Positions 34,496-46,299 of a stretch of DNA of 64,000 nucleotides are shown one piece after another (position 1 is the stretch's first letter; each line of letters begins with the position of its first letter). The DNA lies in assembly GCA_002914805.1 (NCBI GenBank), contig JXTB01000633.1, forward strand, positions 144,451-208,450, given 5' to 3'. This DNA is from Parasponia andersonii (taxonomy: Eukaryota > Streptophyta > Magnoliopsida > Rosales > Cannabaceae). Position numbers and translations under genes: made by a program. The notes below the pieces were generated by a model. The model worked only from the letters and a program-made list of their open reading frames with translations, was not told the DNA's origin and searched no databases.

Positions 34496-36817
34496 TGTTA
34501 GTGTTTTTTCCCCGAGAGTAAGATATAAACAATAATTTGCTATTAAATAAATATAATTGATTTTATTCTATTTGCTTGCATATATTATTTATGATAATAT
34601 ATATATCGTGAAAATTCCTTCATTATAAATATAACCTTAAACTTAGAATATATAAAATTTGTACATACAAAAGGATGAAATTTAAGGGATATAATCTAAA
34701 CAAGTCTGTCATTAATTATTAAAGTTTGGATCTTTAATAACAAAAAAGTACAAGTACGGTCCATTACTAATGAGAATGGAACAGTCTTATCCGGGTTGTT
34801 TATGTAGCGACATTAAATGGAAGTACTTTATATAATGAGATTATATAGGGTTGGATCAGATAAATTTGAATATTTGATAATATCCATTATATAATAGAAT
34901 ATTCAAATTTATCAACCGATGTTCATATATAAAATGATCTTAATCGACTCTTGGTTATATTTTTATGTTTCTTGATATATTCGATAACGTCTGTAGTTAT
35001 ACAGGACCAAATCCATGTATGTTAGAGATTTAATAATATAGATAACTGGAATATTAATTTACAATATAGAATTTATTCCTTCCTAACGGAAGTTAGAAAA
35101 ATGATTCCCTTGAGTAACGATTTAGTACTTAAACGATAAAGCGCTCGATTCATGGTTTGATCATGAATCTGTTGTTCATTAGAAAATAATGAGAACTCAA
35201 GAATAAAGAAATAATTATAGAGGATAACGGATTAAGGACCTAACTCTATTAATGAATCATTTACGGAGGATTGATCTGTATGTAATAATTAAATCAATAG
35301 ACAAACTTTATGATTGCTTTGAGTAATTTGTACTGTAACTTTCAAGAGTGCAATTCTAATTTTTTAGTAGAGTAACACTGGACTAATAAATTTGATAGTT
35401 TAATTAATTATCAAATTTATTGGAGCTTGAAATTACTAGTCCATAGATTTCCAAACCACCTCTATTAACACTGTACTGAATACGTAATATAGTCACTTTC
35501 TTGGATTAATATTTAATTTAGAATTATTGAATTCTAATTAATTATGTCACACTAAAGTTAATGTTCCACGTTTAATTATTTTATGTGTCACATTATGATA
35601 AATAATGATTGTTATTATTATTATCCATTTAATTTGTTGTTCCTTATAAATAATATGATTAGTAATAAGTAACAAATACTAATTGTATTAGCGTATAACA
35701 TAGATATTTTCTTTGTGTTACACACATAAAGATGAGAAAAATAATATGATTATTTTTATTATTTCTATTTTGGGAATTATGATTTACCAAATAAATTGAT
35801 TCTCTTATTTTATCATTTGATTATTTGCATATTTGGATAAAATTAAAATAGAAAATCCTTTTTAATATATTAGCTTGTCTTGGACAAGTAGTATACATGT
35901 TAATATGATGAAGAGAAAATTTAGGAATTTTCTTTTCCTTTAACGTGTGAGTATCCTATTTTTAAAGGTTAATTTTTTCCAAATTAAAAATATATTGAAT
36001 TACATATATAATTAAATAGATAAATCCAAAGAGGAAGGAAAGGTATTTCACTTTAATAAAAAACTCTAATACACAATAAAAATACATATTATATATATGT
36101 AAACCCTATCCTAGAAGGAAGGGATTTTATTTTCCTATTTAAGTGAAATGTGTTGTCTTTTACATGGTTTTAAATTGTTTAAAATTTAATTAGAAACTTG
36201 AGAAATTCTTCTTTCTCATCTGTACGTATTTTGATAATATCTTTAATAGGATTAAAATTGTTTTTCCTATTTAAGCTGATATGGCATTAATATTATATCA
36301 ATTTATTAATTTATCAAATTGGAAAAAAGTTTTATATATATAAAAGTTTGAGAAAATTAAAAAAACTTATTTTTTTCTACACGTTAAAAACAACGTGAGA
36401 GACTAATTATTTTTTAAGTCTGAGCCCATACTAGGAGTTTGAGAAACTTCTCTTATTTTTTCTTAAGTTTCAACGAGTGATTCTTTCCCCTCTCTTAATC
36501 ATCTTCTTGCTATCTCATCTATTGAGGCTAATAGTAAGACTTCTAGAGTGTGTGAGAAATAACAATATTGTGATTATTAAGAGCCCACCCTCTTTTCTTT
36601 TGTGTAGAGTGTTGGTAAGAAAAATCGTGGACTCAAAGCTATGGTAGAGTATCAACTACTTCATCAAAAGAAAATTCTTAAAAGAAAAGTTAGAGTATTC
36701 TTTCTTTTCTATAAAAATAATTTATTTTATTTTATTTATTAAAAAAACAAAGCCAAATTGGTCCTAAGATTCTATTTGTATGTAAATCTTCCGCTACAAT
36801 ATATGATGGTTTCTTCA
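34496..36817 (+). repeat. Copia-3 5' LTR
   Basis: 2322 bp, starts TGTTAGTGTTTTTTCC and ends GATGGTTTCTTCA. Unusually long for a copia LTR. Confidence 0.93.
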
Positions 36818-38340
36818 AATGGTACCAAAGCCATGGTTATTTTATAAGGACTTTAAGATTTAAATAAACGTGATTATTGTAATTAGGTTCTACATGTCAT
36901 GCGAGTAGGCATTTTATTGCATATTAATGTGTGATACTTTTTGTTACATGAGATAGATAATATAGTTTTAAGAGAAATAGGTCCTTAATTAAATAGTTGC
37001 ATTAGAACTTTATTTATTTAGTTTATTGATTATATCAAAATCAATGTAAATCCTTCTAGTAAGGGTATATGGTTTACAATGTAAATGACCTTTTGGCGGA
37101 GATCTAAGGAGGAGAACCAAGAAAACTAGAATCACTACTTGGGCCTATAACCTGTGTGCCAACTCTACCACAACAAGGTTCCTACCACGAGGTGACCAAC
37201 CTCACCAAATGAAGAAGCTTTCAAAGGCTAGATCTATTATAGTTTAGTTCTAAGTTTTTCTTAATTGGTAGTATATATATTTTTCTCGTTATGTAATATC
37301 TAATGCAACTCGGCCTAGATCTCAATATTTTTTTATAGTTGATAATTATATGTTATAATCATGCATATAACATGTCATCTAGAATAGAAAAAAAAAAACC
37401 TACTCAATATTTTGACATCATGCATACACGTGCATACATCTTTATTCATAAAATTATTTTTATAGAATAAAATTTTTTATTATGCATAATTATAAATTAA
37501 TTAGATTAATTTTATTTAAGATTAGCTTCTTTTGGAATTGGTATAATCTTGAATACATAATGTGAATTAGTTTTAAATTCATTAAAAGTTAGTAATATCA
37601 CATTTTTTAACTATACTATTTTTATAAAATAATTTATATAAGCTAGCGTAGTTATTAATAATTAATTAAGATTTTAAAAAATCCAATAATTTATTAAATA
37701 GGATTTGATTCTATAATATCCTAGAAATCAAACTGTTTAGATTTCTCTAGGATTTAATAAATCGAAGTTATTAGATTTAATAATAACTATATATATATGT
37801 ATATATATTTCAATTGATGAGTGGGGTTGGGTAATATGACAATATAACCTTTGGCCTTTATTGTTAGTACAACATCGTAAGATTTAAGAGGCACCTCGTA
37901 ATGCTTAGATTTTGTCTTTCCTACGGGGGATATCCATTTTAAATCAATAATAAGGTTGACTTCTTTAAGATAGGATTTCAAGATGTATTTCAACATTGAC
38001 CTACCTTATAGCGGTAATTTTTGAGTTAAGTCCATGGAATCTAAAATGATATGGTCAAACTTATAAGGATATAATTAAATGTGTTAATTATATCTTGATA
38101 AATTAAAATAGTAATTATAAATGTGGAAAATATGAGATATTTTGATTGACATTTATTAATTGAGAAAGTCTCAGTTCAATTAGTAAAAATATAACTTATC
38201 ATACGGAGACACATTTTTTTGTCGATTATTTAATCATGGTATTAGTATTTTTATTTATGTTTATATATACATCATGCATTATGTTTATTATATCGAATTT
38301 ATGTTTGATGATATTTTAGCAAATATTTAAAGTCAATTAT
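36818..38340 (+). other. Copia-3 leader between primer site and gag
   Basis: About 1.5 kb of AT-rich untranslated sequence after the primer binding site, with no coding signal. Short frames here (for example minus 37996-37787) are chance. Confidence 0.65.
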
Positions 38341-38354
38341 TTATTTTCAACAAT

Positions 38355-39215
38355 CATGTCGAATCCCATTATCGCATTACTTGCAATTAAAAAATTAATT
38401 AGAGAGAACTTTAATAAGTGACAGAGTAACATGAATATAATCCTTGTCTGTGAGAACTAAAAATTTGTCTTAACTGAAGAACGTCCTGAACAACCTACTG
38501 CAGATGTCATTCGAGCTGTTTGAGAGATATATGACAAATGAATTAATGCCAACTCCAAAGTCCACTGCTACTTGCTAGTAGGAATGTCTGAAGTACTTAG
38601 AACTAAGCACGAACCAATAGAGACTGCGTTTGAGATAATAGAGTCTCTATAATAGATGTTTTGGCGCCCTTCCAACCATTCTCGTCATGAGGCTATGAAG
38701 GCCATTATGAATATTAAATGAAATTTAGGTCGTTCATTTGTGAGCATATTCACAAGATAATTAGGCATAATAATGAAGTTGAACTCCATGGTGCGACCAT
38801 TGATGAGATGACATAGGTGGGCATGATTCTTGAAACCCTTTTCAATAATTTTTTTCAATTTGAGAGTAATTATGTTATGAATAAGCTCTCTTATAACTTA
38901 ACTAAGCTCCTTAATGAGCTCCAAACTTTTGAGTCTATATAAAAATAAAAAGGAGCCAGAGATAAAAGCTGTAGAAGGGAATATTGTTGAAGTTGAACCC
39001 TCTTTAAATAAGGATAAAAAGAGGAAAAGACAACCAAAAGGAAAAGGTAAGAACAATAATGGTGAAAAGAAGAAAAAGAATAACAATAATAATAATAAGA
39101 ACAAGAGCTCTAAAGAAAAAATCCCAAAAGGAAGTATTTCCACTGTAGTGTAGATAGATATTGGAAGAGAAATTGTACAAAGTATCTTAAGGCGCTTGAA
39201 GAAAATAAGAAGAAA
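38355..39215 (+). pseudogene. Copia-3 gag
   Basis: Starts MSNPIIALLAIKKL and reads with many stops through KFVLTEERPEQPTAD, MSEVLRTKHEPIETAFEII and RHEAMKAIMN, a recognisable UBN2-type copia gag. The C-terminal part (38914-39150) is a Lys/Asn-rich stretch followed by a degraded zinc-knuckle region (…FHCSVDRYWKRNC… in pieces). Eight or more stop codons rule out function. Confidence 0.8.
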
Positions 39216-39249
39216 AGTAAATAAGATTTACTTTTTATCGAATCTTGTT

Positions 39250-40640
39250 TAATTGAAAAAGATTAATCACCCTAGATAGTAGATTTAGGAGTGACTAACC
39301 ATATTTGTACTTCTTTATAGATGTTTAGTTCTTCACGGTAACTTTCTGATAGAAAATTTACTATGAGAGTGGGTAATGGAGCTTTGGTCTCAGCGTTAAC
39401 AGTAGGAGAAATCTGTTTAAATTTTAATAATAATAAATTTCTTATTTTGAACAGTGTTTATTTTATTTATATTTTTAAGAGGAATTTGATATCTATTTCC
39501 AGATTGTATGAATAATATTTCTTTGTTTTACTTGATAATAATTCCATTATTATTTCTAAAAATGGCTTAAATTTTTGTTTAGGATTTTTAAATGATGGGC
39601 TTTATATGTTAAGGTCTACTGTTAATTCATTGTTGAATATTGATATGTTTAGAGTTGAAAAACTCAAAGTTAAGAAACAAAATATTTCTTATGATAATAA
39701 CACACATCTTTAGCATCTTAGACTAAGTCATATTAACCTTGACAAAATTAGTAGACTGGTAAAGAATGGTCCTTTGAGAGAGCTAATTATTGGTATTCTA
39801 TTAGTTTGTGAATCCTGTCTTTAAGGTAAAATGACTAAAGAATCGTTTTCTGCAAAAGATCAAAGAGCCACTAAATCTCTTCAATTCATACATTCCAATG
39901 TTTGCAGTCCATTGAATATACAAGCAAAAAAGACTTACAAATATTTTGTCATATTTATTGACGACTATTTAACATATGGTTATGTTCACCTAAAGTATAG
40001 GAAATCTAAAACTTTTGAAAAGTTTAAAGAGTTCCAAGTAGAAGCTGAAAAATAATTAGGTAAGTCAATAAAATCTCTTTAATTAGATCAAGGAGGTGAA
40101 TATCTTAATGATAAATTCAATATTCACCTTGTTGAATATGAAATTATATCTGAACTAATAGTACCAGGTACACCACAATAAAATGTTGTTGCAAAAAGGA
40201 GAAATCGAATATTACTAGACATGGTTAGATTCATGCTTAGTTATTTTATATTACCAAACTCATTGTGTGGATATGCATTAGAAATTATTGTATACATTAT
40301 GAATATGGTACCTTCTAAATCAAAATCAAAAATACTTCCAGAGTTATAGAATGATCGAAAATCTAGTTTGTGATACATATGTACATGGGGGTATTTAGCA
40401 CATGTGTTAAAAGGAAAAACTGGAACCTCGCACAAAAGTATACATGTTTGTGGATTATTCTAAGGAACAAGAGGAGGTCTATTTTATACTCCTCAAGATA
40501 AGAAAGTATTTGTATCAATAAATGTTACTTTTCTTGAAAGTAACTATATGACGGACTATAAAACTTGTAGCAAAGTTATCATTAAAGAGTTACTTTCTGA
40601 TGAGATCAGATTACAGCTGACAATTGTTATCAAATAAGAA
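39250..40640 (+). pseudogene. Copia-3 protease and integrase with mutated catalytic residues
   Basis: The protease motif reads VDLGVTNHIC where copia has VDSGATNH, so the active-site Ser is lost. After the GAG-pre-integrase segment (39600-39830), the integrase core begins at 39840: QFIHSNVCSPL (first catalytic Asp to Asn), LDQGGEYL (second Asp kept) and TPQ-stop-NVVAKRRNR (catalytic Glu to Lys). Two of three DDE residues are gone in addition to the frame-breaking stops. Confidence 0.82.
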
Positions 40641-40759
40641 AAAGAAATTATCTCTCTAAGTGAGGACACTTTGCCACTATGACAGAGTGGGAGGGAAATA
40701 AGACCACTAGTTCACTATAGAGAAATTGAAGAAGCTTAAATAGTTATCATGATGACAAA

Positions 40760-42295
40760 GATGATCTATTGACATACAAGATGATAATAGTTGTTCCTAA
40801 TAAAGAAAAATGGCAAGAAACTATGAACCTTAAGATAGAATCAATGTATTCTAACTTAGTCTGAGAACTTCTAGACCTTCCTGGGAATGTAAGACCCATT
40901 GGTTATAAGTGGATCTACAAATAAAAAAGAGGAGTAGACAACAAAGTAGAGACTTTTAAAGCCAGGCCAGTGGCAAAGTATTACACCCAAAAAGAAGGAG
41001 TCAACTACAAAGAGACAATTTTTACCAGTAGCCATGATGAAGTCCATTTATGTTCTTTTATCCATAGCCACACATTTCAATTATGAAATATGATAGATGA
41101 AATTCAAGACAACTTTTCTTAATGGTTATCTTGACGAAACCATTTATGTGGTTTAACTAGAAAGTTTTGTTGCCAATTGTCAAGAGCAAAAGGTTTGCAA
41201 GCTACAATAGTCTATTTATGGACTTAAACGAGCTTTAAGATCTAGGAACATAAGGTTTGATGAAGTTATAAAATCTTATGGCTTTGATCAGAATCCTGAT
41301 GATCCTTGTGTTCACAAGTACATTAAAGATCAAAGAGTGGTTTTCCTAGTTCTCTATGTTGATGACATTCTCCTAATTGGAAATAATGTAGAAATGTTAA
41401 CAAATATTAAGAAATGTCTAGCTAACCAATTCTAAATGAAAGATTTGGGAGAGGCAAGTTATATTCTTAGGATCCAACTTATACGTGATCGCTAGAAGAA
41501 ACTATTAACTCTATCTCAAGTATCGTACATTGACAAAGTGCTTGTTAAATTTGCGATGCAAAACACTAGGTGAGAAAAATTGCCTTCTCAATATGGAGTT
41601 CATATTTCTAAGGAGTAGTGTCCTAAGATACCTCAAGATGATGAAGATATGGGACAGATTTCTTACGTATCTGTAGTTAGAAGCCTTATGTATGCAATAC
41701 TATGCATTAGGCCTAACATCTGCTACTCAGTAGGAATAGTCAGTCAGTTTCAGTCTAACTCAAGATTAGATCACTAGATAACTATGGAACACATTCTTAA
41801 GTAGCTTTGAAGAATGAGAAATGATATGCTAGTATACTTCAATAGGGATTTAATTCCTATTACATATATTGATTCTGATTTCATTCTAATATAGACAGTA
41901 AAAAATCTATATCTGGGTCAGTTTTTACTCTTCGTAGTAGAGCTATAGTTTAGAGAAGCATAAAATAAGATTGTATTGTTGATTCAACTATGGAAGCTGG
42001 ATATGAAGCTGTTTGGCTCTGTAAATTCTGGAGTGATTTGGAAGTAGTTCCAAATATGGATAAACTACTCACATTATTCCATAATAATAATGGTACAGTG
42101 ACAAATTCAAAAGAACTAAAAAGCCATAAAAGATGCAAGCATACACATCACAAGTATTACGCGATTAAAGAAGTAAGAGGTATCAGTTATGAAGATAGTA
42201 TCAGAAAGTAATCTTGTTGACCTATTCACCAAGACGTTATCTACCAAGACTTTTGAGAGTCACATAGAAGAGATAGGATTAAGAGATATATCTTG
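40760..42295 (+). pseudogene. Copia-3 reverse transcriptase and RNase H
   Basis: RT segments include RPIGYKWIYK near 40890 and FLVLYVDDILLIGNN (about 41342-41385, YVDD intact), then MKDLGEASYILRIQL. RNase H segments appear at 41690-42200 (RPNICYSVGIVSQFQ, STMEAGYEAVWLCKF, then KRCKHTHHKYYAIKE). Many stops and small indels. Confidence 0.85.
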
Positions 42296-42319
42296 TTTGC
42301 TTTAGGAAAAGTCGGAGAT

Positions 42320-44736
42320 TTTTAGTGTTTTTACTCTAAGAGCAAGATGTAAACAATAATTTTCTATCAAATAAATATGGTTGATTTTATTCTATTTGCT
42401 TGCATGTATTATGTATAATAATATATATATATATATAAAATATCATTAAAATTTCTTGATTATAAATATAACCTTAAACTTAGTATATATAAAAGTTGTC
42501 CATACAAGATGATTGAGTCAAAAGGATATAATCTAAACTAGTTTGTAATTAATTAGTAAAGGTGAGAGCTTTAATTATAAAAAATTATTAGTACGATCTA
42601 TTACCACTGAGAATAGAACAATCTTATCTGGGTTATGTAGTGATATTAAATAGAGGTACTTTATATAATGAGATTATATAGGACTGAACTAGATAAATTT
42701 AAATATCTAATAATATTCTTTATAGAACAGAATATTTAAATTCATCAATCAATAATCACATATAGAACGATCTTAATCCTGAATAATTAATAGGCTCATA
42801 TTTATATTTTTATATCTCTTGTTGTAGTCGGTAATATATGTATTTATACTAGACCAAATCTTTCCATGTTGAAGACTTGATAATATAGATAATTGGGAAT
42901 ATGAATTTATATTAAGGACTTCATTCCTTTCCAATAGAAATTAGAAAAATAATTCTCTTAAGTAACAATTTGGTACTTGAACAATAGGGCGCCTAATTCA
43001 TGATATGATCATAAATCTGTTCTTCCATAGAAAATTATAGGAACTTAAGAATAAAGAATAAATAGAGAGGATAACGGATTACAAACCTAACTCTATTTAT
43101 GAATTATTTATGGATGATTGTTCTGTATGTAATGATTAAATCAATGGATAAACTTTATGATTATTTTGAGTAATTTATATTGTAACTTTTAAGAGTGCAA
43201 TTTTAGTTTTTTAGTGAAGTAACACTAGAACTGATAAATTCTATAATTTAATTAAAGAGTTTAATGAATTGTCAAATTTATTGGAGCTTGAAATTACAAA
43301 TCTATAGGTCTCCGAACCACCTCTATTAATATTGTATTGAACATATTATATTGTCAATTTTTTTTATTAATATTTAATTTAGAATTATTGAATTCTAATT
43401 AATTATGTCGCACTAAAGTTTCTACGTTTAATTATTTCATGTTTCATATTATAATAAATAATAATTGTTACTATTGTTATCTATTTAATTTATTGTTCCT
43501 TATAAATAATATGATTATTAATAAGCAACAAATACTCATTATATTAGTGTATAACATATAGATATTTTCTCTGTATTACATGCATAAAGATGAGAAAAAT
43601 AATATGATTATTTTTGTTATTTCTATTTGGGGAATATGATTTACCAAATAAATTAATTTCATTATTGTATAATTTGATTATTTGTATATTTGGATAAAAT
43701 AAAAAAGGGAAATTATTTTTAATATATTAGCTTGTCTTTGACAAGTTGTATACCCATTAATTTGATGAAGAGTAAATTAGGGAATTTTCTTTCCCTTTAA
43801 CATGTAAGTATTCCTATTTTTAAAGGTTAATTTTTTCCAAATTAAAAGTATGTAGAATTAAGTATTTAATTAAATAGATAATCCAAAAAGGAAGAAAAGG
43901 TATTTCACTTTAATAGGAAACTCTTATATACATTAAAAATAAATTTCATATACATGTACACCCTATCCTAGGAGGAAGGAATTTTATTTTCCTATTTGAG
44001 TGAAATATGTTAACTTTTATATAGTTTTAAATTGTTTAAAATTTAATTAGAAATTATTTTACATATTCAAGAGTAAAGAAATTCTTCTCTCTTCTCTCTC
44101 ACCTGTTTTGACAATATCTTTAATAGGATTAAAATTATTTTTCTTATTTAAACTGATATGACATTAATGTTATATTAATTTACTAATTTATCAAATTGAA
44201 AAATAATTTTATACATATAAAAGTTTGCAAAAATTAGCAAACCTAATTTTTTTTTTCTACACATTAAAAACAATGTGATCTAGGCCAATTATTTTTTTAA
44301 GTTTGAGGCTGTACTAGGAGTTTGAGAATCTTCTCTCATTATTTCTCAAGTATCAACGAGTGGTTCTTCTCTCTCTCTCTCTCTCTCAACCATCTTTTTG
44401 CTATCTCATGTGATAAGACCAATAGCAAGAATTCTAGTGTATGGGAAACAACAATGTTTTGATTATTAAGAACCCACCATCATGTTCTTTTGTGTGAAGG
44501 CTTGGTGAGAAAAATAGTGGTCTCAAAATTGTGGTAGAGTATCAACCACTACATCAAAAGAAAATTTTCAAAAGAAAGGTTAAAGTATTCTTTATTTTCT
44601 GTAAAAGTAGTTTTTTTTTTTTTAATTTTGTGCATTAAAACAACAAAGCTATATTAATCCTAAGATTCTATTTATGTGTAAAAATTTTGATTGTCGCACA
44701 CACCACCTTCTGTTGCACCATATGATGATTCATTCG
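42320..44736 (+). repeat. Copia-3 3' LTR
   Basis: 2417 bp, colinear with the 5' LTR; starts TTTTAGTG (decayed TGTTAGTG), ends GATGATTCATTCG (decayed CA), followed by TCTAT. It includes a (CT)n stretch near 44370-44390 absent from the 5' LTR. Confidence 0.93.
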
Positions 44737-44741
44737 TCTAT

Positions 44742-45045
44742 ATGAAGTCATCTACATACACAACTTCTACCAATGATCGCAATTCCAAATTCAATTGTCA
44801 AATTACTTGTTTTCAAGCAAACAAGGAATGGTTTTGATTAAAAATAATAATAGTAATAATAATAAGGTTACTAATGTCGATACTTTTATTAATTTTCCTG
44901 TCTTTTTCTTTAGTCTCTGGGTTGTCTATGTGATTTTCCCTACTAATGAAGAATTTCCATCTATACACTCAGAGTTAAAAAAAAAAGGGAAAAAGAAAAG
45001 AAAAGAAGTACATAGAAGTTTTAAGAGTTTATTCAGGAGAAAATT
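44742..45045. other. Spacer right of copia-3
   Basis: Contains an open frame of 99 codons from 44795 that is Lys/Asn-rich at both ends with a hydrophobic middle. No homology recognised; not called. Confidence 0.5.
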
Positions 45046-45610
45046 AAAGAATGAAATTATCTATCAAAGACAATTTAAAAAAAAAAATCGATAATGGTAG
45101 ATGATTTGGTCTTCTTACAGAAATCTAAGTCCATTGGTTCACTTTTTGAAAAAAAATCCTGGATTGATTTAGAAAAATATCATTTTTAAAAATTTATCAC
45201 TTTTAATAAATATTTAAAAAAATACAATTTTTTTTCAAAATTTTTAAAGAATGAAATTATCTATCAAAGATAATTTTTAAAAAAATTGATGATGGGAGAT
45301 AATTTAGGCTTCTTATAGAAATCTAGGTCCATAGGTTCATTTTTTGAAAAAATCCTGAATTGATTTAGAAAAATATCACTTTTAAAAAATTATCACTTTT
45401 AATAAATATTTAAAAAATTACAATTTTTTTTCTAAATTTATATTTTTCAGTGATACTTAAGGTAATTAGTTGGGTTACTTTTGGTAACCAATCAAGTTAT
45501 CTCAAGTATTTTGACATGTTATCTCAAATATCTTGCTATTTAATAAAAAGTGATATTTTTCTAAATAATAATCAAATCTGAAAATTATTATTTAGTTAAA
45601 ACTATGAAAT
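45046..45610. repeat. Dispersed repeat family copy 2 with internal 200-bp tandem duplication
   Basis: Two 200-bp units start at 45046 and 45246 with the same AAAGAATGAAATTATCTATC. They share TTGATTTAGAAAAATATCA and run to about 45445. The following segment (45450-45600) has the core GTTGGGTTACTTTTGGTAAC and TCTCAAGTAT, as in the copies at 33.0 and 55.9 kb. Confidence 0.75.
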
Positions 45611-45630
45611 ACGTGTGCTAATCTTATCTT

Positions 45631-45766
45631 AAAAAAAAGTAGCACGCCAAATATAGAATAAGATTGGACTATAATCCTATTTTATTTTATCTTATCTAAT
45701 CCAATCCAATTCTTTAAAACAATCTAATCATGTTCTAACATATTCTGCATATCAAACAAAGCCAAA
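45631..45766 (-). repeat. Small MITE fragment related to 60131-60245
   Basis: On the minus strand it reads ATTGGATTGGAT...GGATTATAGTCCAATCTTAT...ATTTGGCGTG, matching TTAGATTGGATCG...TATTATAGTCTAATCTTATC...TTTGGTGT at 60170-60245. The ends GCACGCCAAATA and CATATCAAACAAAG suggest a TTTGGC/TTTGAT-type inverted repeat. Confidence 0.5.
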
Positions 45767-45825
45767 GAGAATAGTTGAAAGGACGAGCAGAAAGTGTGTT
45801 AATAATAACAATAAACATTAGGATT

Positions 45826-46295
45826 ATGGGCATGTCAATCTGCATCCAAGAACATACACATTAGGGTTATTAGGTTCCATGACAACAATTCCAGTCTTCC
45901 AATCAATCGTGGTGTCAAGCTTTGAGCTTTAGATGAGATTAACAATTCATCTTTAAGGATCTGTTTGGAACCTGGATATTGGAGAAAAAATTGCAAGGAA
46001 ACAATTATAGAAAAAGAAAGAGGAAAATACTTTTTCTAAAAGATAAAACTTTATTTTGAAATTTTTGGTTATACTGGTTAATGTGTCAAAGTTTTATATA
46101 CTAAAAATTGACATAAAATCAAATTCTAATTTTTTTGAATTTTTTATTATTTTTTGTTTCAATCCAAATAAGAGAAAATAGAATCTTCTAAAATTTGTTC
46201 TCTTTCTTTCCAAAAATCCAAGTTCCAAACAAAGCCTAAGGCTATTCATAATTCATATTCAATTTCTCAACAAGCACTCTGCCAAAGATACCAGC
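45826..46295 (-). pseudogene. Duplicated eIF3e exon 7 with flanking intron, split by a MITE
   Basis: The minus strand matches exon 7 of the eIF3e gene (16797-16660): the N-terminal part GVLAEKLN... at about 46280-46240, then after a 280-bp insertion the rest down to about 45860. Intron bases beyond the donor (GTATGTTC…GATGCAGAT) and before the acceptor are also matched, so this is a DNA-level duplication and not a processed copy. An Arg codon in NLIRTSK has become a TAA stop. No other eIF3e exons are near. Non-functional. Confidence 0.88.
45957..46236. mobile_element. Tourist-like MITE inserted in the eIF3e exon copy
   Basis: 280 bp with terminal inverted repeats GGATCTGTTTGGAAC and GGCTTTGTTTGGAAC (13/15), flanked by TAA on both sides (45954-45956, 46237-46239), the signature of PIF/Harbinger Tourist-type MITEs. 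The unoccupied sequence is preserved in eIF3e exon 7 at about 16755, confirming the insertion boundaries. Confidence 0.92.
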
Positions 46296-46299
46296 CCCT

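Larger units (their letters stand above)
34496..44736 (+). mobile_element. Copia-3: 10.2-kb Ty1/copia element with 2.3-2.4-kb LTRs
   Basis: The 5' LTR (34496-36817) and 3' LTR (42320-44736) align over their whole length. A perfect 5-bp target duplication TCTAT lies at 34491-34495 and 44737-44741. A primer binding site TGGTACCAAAGCC starts at 36820. The purine-rich stretch AGGAAAAGTCGGAGA precedes the 3' LTR. The terminal dinucleotides of the 3' LTR have decayed (TT for TG, CG for CA), and the first ~110 bp of the LTRs differ at roughly 11% of sites, so the insertion is old. Gag and pol are riddled with stops. It is in the sense direction of the flanking carbonic anhydrase exon. Confidence 0.95.

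Noticed and set aside
38914..39153. Lys/Asn-rich basic protein resembling a nucleolar protein
   Set aside because: It is the C-terminal linker of the copia-3 gag remnant, in frame with gag pieces upstream.
44795..45094. 99-codon frame right of copia-3, considered as a remaining exon of the carbonic anhydrase duplicate
   Set aside because: No HWH zinc motif, no WxYxG-type N-terminal CA signature, and low-complexity Lys/Asn composition.
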